NCBI GenBank assembly: GCA_026224875.1 | Contig: JAMFRU010000079.1 | Coordinates: 1 to 38,679, forward strand | Direction: 5' to 3' | Length of the DNA stretch: 38,679 bases | Source of the DNA: Acidocella sp. | Lineage (GTDB): Bacteria; Pseudomonadota; Alphaproteobacteria; Acetobacterales; Acetobacteraceae | Part shown: one piece after another, positions 33,556 to 38,679 of the stretch | Layout of the letters: each line of letters begins with the position of its first letter | How positions within the stretch are numbered: position 1 is the stretch's first letter | Made by a program: the position numbers and the translations under genes | The notes under the pieces: generated by a model | Told to the model about the DNA's origin: nothing | What the model saw: only the letters and a program-made list of their open reading frames with translations | The model's database searches: none

Positions 33556-33885
33556 GTGCTGGCTTGCCGGCTATGGTGATAAACGGTGCGTGGAATAAAC
33601 ATTGTGGACCCGGGGGCAGTACCCGGCGCCTCCACCATTATTCCTGGCGGACTTGATTCAGACTACGCAGCTAACGCTGCTTCGTCATCAGGACCGCTCG
33701 GAGCTATGGGGGCGAAATAGACTCGACACGTGTGGTAAAGACCCATCTTTTGCTCGGCATTGTACCGCCGTTATCGGGCTATACCTTAAATGCGAACGAT
33801 AATAACGTAGCATTCGCGGTCGCTGCCTAAACAGCAGCTAAGCGCGGTTCGGGGGGCACCGGGCAACAGAAGCCCCCCACTCGCT
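33556..33885 (+). ncRNA. ssrA: tmRNA, circularly permuted two-piece form
   Basis: The acceptor piece comes first. A T-arm CCGGG-GGCAGTA-CCCGG (33610-33626) runs into CGCCTCC, A and CCA ending at 33637. After a spacer with a GCAGC-TAAC-GCTGC hairpin, the coding piece starts at 33708 with GGGGGCG, which pairs with CGCCTCC over seven positions, including the G3-U70 alanine pair; GACTCGAC follows as the D-like domain. The tag frame at 33792-33830 reads ANDNNVAFAVAA then TAA. GGGGGGC/GCCCCCC downstream forms the last helix. This is the alphaproteobacterial permuted layout; it rescues stalled ribosomes with SmpB. Outer ends are approximate: a TATATA box at 33546-33551 suggests the 5' end. Confidence 0.93.
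33792..33830 (+). other. tmRNA tag reading frame
   Basis: Resume codon GCG, then codons giving ANDNNVAFAVAA and TAA. The ending AVAA is the ClpXP-type degradation signal. The opening ANDN is shared with other alphaproteobacterial tags. Confidence 0.9.
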
Positions 33886-33894
33886 CCCCACTCT

Positions 33895-34017
33895 CGAAAA
33901 CCTATTATGGTGAGTCGCATGGCGGTGATTTGTGAGCACCGGAGCGGAGCGTACGCTTGTACGTGAGCACCGGAGCGCAGCAAATCGCCGTCAGGCGGCC
34001 GCCATAATAGGTTTTCG
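33895..34017. repeat. Nested palindromic element with internal direct repeats
   Basis: The ends CGAAAACCTATTATGG (33895-33910) and CCATAATAGGTTTTCG (34002-34017) are perfect 16-base inverted repeats. Inside, GGCGGTGATTTG-like and CAAATCGCCG arms pair imperfectly. Inside those, GTGAGCACCGGAGCG occurs twice (33932-33946, 33963-33977) flanking GTACGCTTGTAC. It has no coding potential and lies exactly between the ssrA 3' end and the small-RNA terminator. It resembles a miniature non-autonomous element or a large REP-like unit. Confidence 0.85.
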
Positions 34018-34020
34018 GCG

Positions 34021-34049
34021 AAAAAAAAGGCGGCGCATAAAGCGCCGCC
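34021..34049 (-). terminator. Intrinsic terminator of the small RNA
   Basis: On the minus strand GGCGGCGC (34049-34042) and GCGCCGCC (34036-34029) form a perfect 8-base stem, with loop TTTAT, followed by T8 (34028-34021). This is the clearest intrinsic terminator in the window. It may also end ispF read-through. Confidence 0.9.
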
Positions 34050-34098
34050 AAGTTTAGGGAGGAAACGTCCAAGAAATAGGAGAGCAAGCTCATCCTAT
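34021..34098 (-). ncRNA. Candidate trans-acting small RNA, about 78 bases
   Basis: Read on the minus strand from 34098: a 5' hairpin ATAGGA-(T)-GAG-CTTG-CTC-TCCTAT closed by a stable CUUG loop, then an unpaired stretch TTCTTGGACGTTTCCTCCC containing an anti-Shine-Dalgarno CCTCCC, then the GC-rich stem GGCGGCGC/GCGCCGCC and T8. A TATAAT box lies 7 bases before the presumed start. This is the standard build of a Hfq-type alphaproteobacterial small RNA that blocks ribosome binding. A frame beginning MSLLSYFLDVSSLNLAALYA runs through it, so a coding role cannot be fully excluded. Homology to a named family is not claimed. Confidence 0.75.
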
Positions 34099-34104
34099 GG
34101 GTCA

Positions 34105-34110
34105 ATTATA
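34105..34110 (-). promoter_or_regulatory. -10 box of the small RNA
   Basis: TATAAT on the minus strand, 7 bases before the base where the 5' hairpin begins. No good -35 TTGACA-like hexamer is seen at 16-18 bases, so an activator or another sigma factor may be involved. Confidence 0.6.
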
Positions 34111-34256
34111 TACGGGAAGAATTCCTGCCGGGACACTCATGATTTCGCAGTGCAGCAATGAAGATTTGCTGTCCGCGATGTAATTTTTTACACACACACT
34201 ACCGGTTCCGGCGTCATACTGCAGTATCCACCCTCGTTTTGGGTCATCCGTTGATT

Positions 34257-34748
34257 TTATTCATCATCCGGAACCAGCACTATAACCGCCGCCTGCGCCG
34301 CTATGCCCTCGCCGCGCCCGGTAAAGCCCAGTTGCTCGGTGGTTGTCGCCTTCACTGAAATCCGGCTTTCGGCCACCCCCAAAAGCTCCGCCAGCCGCGC
34401 CCGCATCGCCGGCGCATGCGGCGTTATCTTCGGCCGCTCACATATAATAGTGATATCCGCATTGGCCAGCCTGCCGCCGCGCGCCGCAATCCGCCCCGCC
34501 GCATGCCGCAAAAACCGCGCGCTATCCGCATCTTTCCAGGTATTCTCACTCGGCGGAAAATGCCGCCCGATATCCCCCTCCGCCAGCGCGCCATAAATCG
34601 CATCGCACAAAGCATGTATCCCCACATCCGCATCCGAATGCCCGGCCAGCCCCTTCTCATGCGGCACATCCACGCCGCAGATGATCAATTTTCGCGCCTC
34701 GGCGAATGCATGCACGTCAAACCCGGTTCCGATCCGCGGAATCATCAT
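34257..34748 (-). CDS. ispF: 2-C-methyl-D-erythritol 2,4-cyclodiphosphate synthase
   Basis: 163 residues from ATG 34748 (AGAGGGG about 6 bases upstream); the longer frame from 34796 adds unrelated residues. It catalyses the fifth step of the MEP isoprenoid pathway, releasing [14 protein letters not shown] carries zinc ligands D11 and H13; [16 protein letters not shown] carries H45, the third ligand. [11 protein letters not shown] and [21 protein letters not shown] are typical, the latter being the CMP-contacting end. Many alphaproteobacteria encode a fused IspD-IspF; here only the F domain exists, so ispD must be elsewhere. It is divergent from dusB. Confidence 0.97.
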   Translation of the reverse strand: MMIPRIGTGFDVHAFAEARKLIICGVDVPHEKGLAGHSDADVGIHALCDAIYGALAEGDIGRHFPPSENTWKDADSARFLRHAAGRIAARGGRLANADITIICERPKITPHAPAMRARLAELLGVAESRISVKATTTEQLGFTGRGEGIAAQAAVIVLVPDDE

Positions 34749-34853
34749 TTTTACCCCTCTTACGGGCAGATGTACGGTGTGCGCGCGAAGCGTCAACCTT
34801 TATGCTCAGTGGTCATTGCGCCTTGCCCGTCCCGGCTCTAATTTGCACAAATC

Positions 34854-35909
34854 ATGAGCAGTGAATTTTGTCCTATGATCAAACCAATTACTTTGGGCAG
34901 CGGTGCGCGCCGGGTCACACTGGCGCATCCGGTTATTCTTGCCCCGCTTTCCGGCGTTACCGACCTGCCGTTTCGGGCTCTTGTTAAAGAGCAGGGCGCG
35001 GGGTTGGTGGTGTCTGAGATGATCGCCTCCTGGGCCATGGTGCGGGAAAACCGCAATACTTTGCGCATGGCGGAGGTTGTCTCCGGCGGCGGCCCCTCCT
35101 CCGTGCAGCTTGCCGGGTGCGACCCCGAGGCCATGGCCGAGGCCGCGCGCATCGCTGTCGGCCTGGGTGCGGACCTCATCGATATAAATTTCGGCTGCCC
35201 GGTGAAAAAAGTGGCGATCGGCCAGACGGCTGGTTCCGCGCTGATGCGCGATGAGCTGCTGGCCGGGCGTATTCTGGAGGCCACCGCCCGCGCCGTGGAT
35301 GTGCCGGTGACGCTGAAAATGCGCATGGGCTGGGACCACCAGAGCCTGAACGCTCCCGCCCTCGCCCGTATCGCGCAAGAATCCGGCATCACCATGCTCA
35401 CCGTTCACGGCCGCACCCGCCAGCAATTCTATGAGGGCGTGGCCGACTGGGATTTTATCTCCCAGGTCAAAGCCGCCGTCAGCCTGCCCGTCATCGTCAA
35501 CGGCGACATCACCACCGAGCAAAAAGCAGCCGTTGCGCTCACCCGCTCCGGCGCCGATGGCGTGATGATCGGCCGTGGTTCCTACGGCCGCCCCTGGTTC
35601 CTGCGCCAGGTCATCTCCTACCTCACCACCGGCGAAACCCTCAGCGCGCCCGGTCTTTTGGAGCAAAAAACCATCCTTCTCCAGCATTACCGCGCCATCC
35701 GCGCCCATTTCGGCGAGGGCCCCGGTGTGCGGCTCGGCCGCAAGCACGTCTCCTGGTACAGCCAGGGCCTGCGCGGCTCGGCGGCCTTCCGCGCCGCCAT
35801 GAACCGTATCGATAATGGGCCGGCCGTCGAAACCCTGATCCACGAATTCTACGACCCGCTCATTGAACAGGGCGCTATCCGCCAGGATGAAATGGCGTTG
35901 GCAGCATGA
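34854..35909 (+). CDS. dusB: tRNA-dihydrouridine synthase (DusB/NifR3)
   Basis: 351 residues; ATG 34854 is used, ATG 34875 is possible. It is an FMN-dependent TIM-barrel enzyme that reduces uridines in tRNA. ILAPLSGVTDLPFRALVKEQGAGLVVSEM is the typical opening. C115 in DINFGCPVKKV is the catalytic cysteine, followed by LKMRMGWD, TVHGRTRQQFYEG, VNGDI and GADGVMIGRGSYGRPW (phosphate-binding). It is the classical first gene of the alphaproteobacterial nifR3-ntrB-ntrC operon; its stop overlaps the ntrB start (ATGA), so the operon is intact. No clear nitrogen-regulated promoter was seen upstream. Confidence 0.96.
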   Translation: MSSEFCPMIKPITLGSGARRVTLAHPVILAPLSGVTDLPFRALVKEQGAGLVVSEMIASWAMVRENRNTLRMAEVVSGGGPSSVQLAGCDPEAMAEAARIAVGLGADLIDINFGCPVKKVAIGQTAGSALMRDELLAGRILEATARAVDVPVTLKMRMGWDHQSLNAPALARIAQESGITMLTVHGRTRQQFYEGVADWDFISQVKAAVSLPVIVNGDITTEQKAAVALTRSGADGVMIGRGSYGRPWFLRQVISYLTTGETLSAPGLLEQKTILLQHYRAIRAHFGEGPGVRLGRKHVSWYSQGLRGSAAFRAAMNRIDNGPAVETLIHEFYDPLIEQGAIRQDEMALAA

Positions 35910-37051
35910 GCGGTTCCTTCAAAAAAGCCTTCAGCCTGGTCAAACGCACGCGGCAAAAGGAAATCCGGCTCGACCCCGCGCAAATCCTCGACGCCTTGCC
36001 TCTCGCCGTCGCCGTGGTGGACGAGCAGGACGTGTTCTGCGCCGTGAACTACGCGGCGGAGGAATTCTTCGGCGCCTCCAAAACCATGCTGCTCAACACC
36101 AACCTCTCCGAGCAGCTGCCCCTCGACCACCCCATCTTCCTGATGCTTGAACGCGCCCGCCGCGCCGGCGTCACCATCTCCGAGCATGATCTGAGTTTAG
36201 AGGGCCCGCGCATGGCGCGGCGGGGCTGCTCCGTTCAGGCCGCCCCGGTGCTGGACCACCCCGGCTGCGTCGCCATCACGTTTCAGGATGAATCCGCCGC
36301 CCGCACGCTCGACCAGCAAATGTCCGCCCGCAACGCCGCCCGCAGCATTACCGGCATGGCCGCCATCCTCGCCCATGAGGTCAAAAACCCGCTCTCCGGC
36401 ATTCGGGGTGCAGCCCAGCTCCTGGAAATATCCGCCCCCGCCGCAGACCGCGAGCTCGCCGTGCTCATCCGCGACGAGGCCGACCGCATCCGCGCCATGG
36501 TCGAACGCATGGAAACTTTTGGCGAGAAGAAACTCGAACGCCAGTCGGTCAACATCCACCGCGTGCTGGAGCATGTCCGCCGCCTGGCAGGCTCCGGCTT
36601 CGCCTCGCGCGTAAAATTCGTGGAAACCTACGACCCCTCGCTCCCGCATGTGCTCGGCAACCGCGACCAGCTCATCCAGGTGCTGCTCAACCTCGTCAAA
36701 AACGCCGCCGAGGCCATCGCCGGCACCGAGCGCCAGGACGGGGAAATCCACATCACCACCGGCTTCCAGCATGGTGTGCGCCTCTCGGCCTCGGCCGGGC
36801 GCACCCGCCCCAACCTGCCCATCTTCGTGGCGGTACGCGACAACGGCCCCGGCATCCCCGAGGACATCCGGCGCCATCTCTTCGAGCCCTTCATCTCCAC
36901 CAAGGCGACCGGCTCCGGCCTCGGCCTAGCTCTCGTGGCCAAAATCACCGCCGACCACGGCGGGCTCATCGACGTTGACAGCCGCCCCGGCCGCACCGAA
37001 TTCCGCATCCATCTGCCGGTCTACGAAGACCCAGAAGAAAGCAACAACTGA
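35906..37051 (+). CDS. ntrB: Nitrogen regulation sensor histidine kinase NtrB
   Basis: 381 residues. A PAS-like sensor domain spans about 25-130 (ALPLAVAVVDEQDVFCAVNYAAEEFFG). The dimerisation/phosphoacceptor helix has H157 in ILAHEVKNPLSGIRGAAQLL. The ATPase domain has the N box NLVKNAAEAI and the G boxes DNGPGIPEDI and GSGLGLALV. There are no membrane helices, as expected for cytosolic NtrB, which phosphorylates or dephosphorylates NtrC under PII control. The start overlaps the dusB stop by four bases. It is followed 18 bases later by ntrC. Confidence 0.96.
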   Translation: MSGSFKKAFSLVKRTRQKEIRLDPAQILDALPLAVAVVDEQDVFCAVNYAAEEFFGASKTMLLNTNLSEQLPLDHPIFLMLERARRAGVTISEHDLSLEGPRMARRGCSVQAAPVLDHPGCVAITFQDESAARTLDQQMSARNAARSITGMAAILAHEVKNPLSGIRGAAQLLEISAPAADRELAVLIRDEADRIRAMVERMETFGEKKLERQSVNIHRVLEHVRRLAGSGFASRVKFVETYDPSLPHVLGNRDQLIQVLLNLVKNAAEAIAGTERQDGEIHITTGFQHGVRLSASAGRTRPNLPIFVAVRDNGPGIPEDIRRHLFEPFISTKATGSGLGLALVAKITADHGGLIDVDSRPGRTEFRIHLPVYEDPEESNN

Positions 37052-37069
37052 TCCCATGCTGTTAAACAA

Positions 37070-38527
37070 ATGACCCTGCCCACCATCCTCATCGCCGATG
37101 ACGACCGCTCCATCCGCACCGTACTCACCCAGGCACTTGGCCGCGCCGGCTACCAGGTGCGCGCCACCTCCTCAGCCGCCACGCTCTGGCGCTGGGTGGA
37201 AGACGGCGAAGGCGATGTCGTGATCACCGACGTGCTGATGCCCGACGAGAACGGGCTCGACCTCATCCCCCGCATCCGCCGCATCCGCCCGGAACTCCCC
37301 GTTATCGTGATGAGCGCGCAAAGCACGCTGACCACCGCCGTGCAGGCCACCCAGCGCGGCGCGTTCGAGTACCTGCCCAAACCCTTCGACCTGGGTGACC
37401 TGCTCTCAGTGGTAGACCGCGCCCTGAAACAGCCCATCGCTTTGGGCCAGCAGCCCAAAGTGCCGGACCCGCACCCGGACGATAATCTGCCCCTCATCGG
37501 CCGTTCCCCGGCGATGCAGGAAATCTACCGCATCATCGCCCGCCTCACGACCACCGACCTCACCGTGATGATCAACGGCGAATCCGGTGCCGGCAAGGAG
37601 CTCGTCGCCCGCGCCCTGCATGATTACGGCCGCCGCCGCCAAGGCCCGTTCGTTGCCATCAACATGGCCGCCATCCCGCGCGAACTCATCGAGAGCGAAC
37701 TCTTCGGCCATGAGCGCGGCGCCTTCACCGGTGCCACCAACCGCCACGTCGGCCGCTTCGAGCAAGCCGCCGGCGGCACGCTCTTCCTGGACGAAATCGG
37801 CGACATGCCGCCCGAAGCCCAGACCCGCCTGCTGCGCGTGCTGCAGGAAGGCGAATACACCACCGTCGGCGGCCGCTCGCCCATCCGCGCCAACGCCCGC
37901 ATCGTCGCAGCAACCCATCGCGACCTGCGCGCCCTCATCCGCTCCGGCCAGTTCCGCGAAGATCTCTTCTACCGTCTCAACGTCGTCCCCATCCGCCTGC
38001 CCCCCTTGCGCGAACGCCCGGACGACATCCCCGTCCTCGCCCAGCACTTCCTCAACAAAGCCCAGGCCGAAGGCCTGCCGGTCAAAACCATAGACCAAGG
38101 TGCGATGGCCATGCTCTCGGCCTATCGCTGGCCCGGTAACGTGCGCGAACTGGAAAACCTCATCCGCCGCCTGGCAGCCCTGGTCCCCCAGCCCGTCATC
38201 ACCGAACCCATCCTCGCCCAAGAACTCGCCGATTACGTCATCGCCGAAGACCCAACCCCCAACGCCAGCAGCGACGACCCAGACACAATGGCAGCGGTCG
38301 TGGAACGCCACATCACCCGCCTCCTGGCCGCAATCCGCGAATCCGGCGAAGAAGGCGTCCTCTACGAACGCGCCCTGGCCGAACTAGAGCGTCCCCTAAT
38401 CCGCATGACCCTAGCCGAAACCCGCGGCAACCAAATCCGCGCCGCAGCCCTCCTCGGCCTAAACCGCAACACCCTCCGCAAAAAAATCCGCGAGCACGGG
38501 ATCGGTGTGCAACGGCGGGTGGGTTAA
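37070..38527 (+). CDS. ntrC: Nitrogen regulation response regulator NtrC
   Basis: 485 residues. The receiver domain (1-120) has the acidic pocket D10-D12, phospho-acceptor D54 ([12 protein letters not shown]) and the K of YLPKPFD. The sigma-54 AAA+ domain (about 143-370) has Walker A GESGAGKE, the sigma-54 contact loop GAFTGA (217-222), Walker [12 protein letters not shown] and the R-finger region. The C-terminal Fis-type helix-turn-helix is [21 protein letters not shown]. Phosphorylated NtrC activates sigma-54 promoters for nitrogen assimilation. The ribosome site is weak, consistent with coupling to ntrB. The ntrY/ntrX genes that often follow are not in the window. Confidence 0.97.
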   Translation: MTLPTILIADDDRSIRTVLTQALGRAGYQVRATSSAATLWRWVEDGEGDVVITDVLMPDENGLDLIPRIRRIRPELPVIVMSAQSTLTTAVQATQRGAFEYLPKPFDLGDLLSVVDRALKQPIALGQQPKVPDPHPDDNLPLIGRSPAMQEIYRIIARLTTTDLTVMINGESGAGKELVARALHDYGRRRQGPFVAINMAAIPRELIESELFGHERGAFTGATNRHVGRFEQAAGGTLFLDEIGDMPPEAQTRLLRVLQEGEYTTVGGRSPIRANARIVAATHRDLRALIRSGQFREDLFYRLNVVPIRLPPLRERPDDIPVLAQHFLNKAQAEGLPVKTIDQGAMAMLSAYRWPGNVRELENLIRRLAALVPQPVITEPILAQELADYVIAEDPTPNASSDDPDTMAAVVERHITRLLAAIRESGEEGVLYERALAELERPLIRMTLAETRGNQIRAAALLGLNRNTLRKKIREHGIGVQRRVG

Positions 38528-38557
38528 GTATGGTTCCGGGTGTGGATAGTAAAAAGG

Positions 38558-38679
38558 CCAGGGCTCTGCCCTGGACCCGCCAAGGGCCGAAGGGCCCTTG
38601 GATCCCACCCGGGTTTGGGAAGGGGATGCCCTCCACACCATACGCGTTGAAAGCCCGTGCAGGGCATCCCCTTCCCAAA
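38558..38679. repeat. Cluster of three palindromes after ntrC
   Basis: Three perfect hairpins in a row: CCAGGGC-TCT-GCCCTGG (38558-38574), CAAGGGCC-GAAG-GGCCCTTG (38581-38600), and TTTGGGAAGGGGATGCCCT (38614-38632) with its exact complement at 38661-38679, the window edge. The last has 19-base arms, so the element may continue beyond the window. The first two probably help terminate the ntrC transcript; none has a U-run. Confidence 0.85.

Noticed and set aside
33905-34105. Minus-strand 66-codon frame MTHRMSLLSYF...
   Set aside because: It is made of the small RNA plus the palindromic element; the RNA signals explain the first part better. Kept as an alternative in the small-RNA entry.
34797-34853. 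Possible sigma-54 / NtrC-type promoter before dusB (TGGTCATTGCGCCTTGC)
   Set aside because: The GG and GC elements are 12 bases apart instead of 10, and no NtrC-site dyad is present.
1-38679. CRISPR arrays, insertion sequences, integrases, toxin-antitoxin or phage genes
   Set aside because: No regularly spaced repeats with unique spacers, and no transposase, integrase or toxin-like proteins were recognised on either strand.

Overview
The window looks like chromosome of a high-GC alphaproteobacterium, most likely a member of the Acetobacteraceae (Rhodospirillales). This is inferred from several things seen together: a circularly permuted two-piece tmRNA gene, the dusB(nifR3)-ntrB-ntrC operon, an RNase E with an acidic insertion in its S1 domain and a GWWRR end, a repeat protein with a C-terminal Hint domain of the kind common in acetic-acid-bacteria relatives, and GC-rich intergenic palindromes. 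No species is claimed.

Bases 1-16011 form an accessory catabolic region built around CoA thioesters. A minus-strand operon encodes a small [3Fe-4S]-type ferredoxin, an enoyl-CoA hydratase and a carboxymuconolactone-decarboxylase-like protein. A plus-strand pair follows: an exported Ycf48-like beta-propeller protein and an MMPL-type RND transporter. Next comes a tight operon of family III CoA-transferase, a 97-residue orphan protein, acyl-CoA synthetase and amidohydrolase. An AraC-type regulator, an AIDA-repeat/Hint protein, and a divergent enoyl-CoA hydratase / CoA-transferase pair close the region. Together they suggest uptake, CoA activation and beta-oxidation-like breakdown of an unidentified hydrophobic or cyclic carboxylic acid.

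Bases 16288-25496 hold tRNA-Ala(GGC) and tRNA-Thr(TGT), a one-chain fusion of NagA (GlcNAc-6-P deacetylase) with MurQ (MurNAc-6-P etherase) for cell-wall amino-sugar recycling, two small membrane proteins, malate synthase G, and a 1097-residue protein combining a GT61-like domain, two GT-A domains and a C-terminal discoidin domain.

Bases 25960-34256 are mostly housekeeping: RNase E, a Bax-inhibitor-1 membrane protein, a GcvR-like double-ACT regulator, a tandem UspA protein, and ThyX. Among them lies a disturbed, less GC-rich stretch (about 31.1-32.6 kb). It contains a truncated second copy of the GcvR-like gene joined to a dispersed repeat, a long inverted repeat beside a DnaA box, a tRNA with the unusual anticodon AGU, and an orphan coiled-coil/winged-helix protein. 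Next to thyX are three non-coding elements not explained by protein genes: permuted ssrA, a nested palindromic element, and a candidate minus-strand small RNA with its own -10 box, 5' hairpin, CCTCCC anti-Shine-Dalgarno stretch and intrinsic terminator.

Bases 34257-38527 carry ispF, divergent from dusB-ntrB-ntrC (tRNA dihydrouridylation plus the nitrogen two-component system). The window ends in clustered palindromes.
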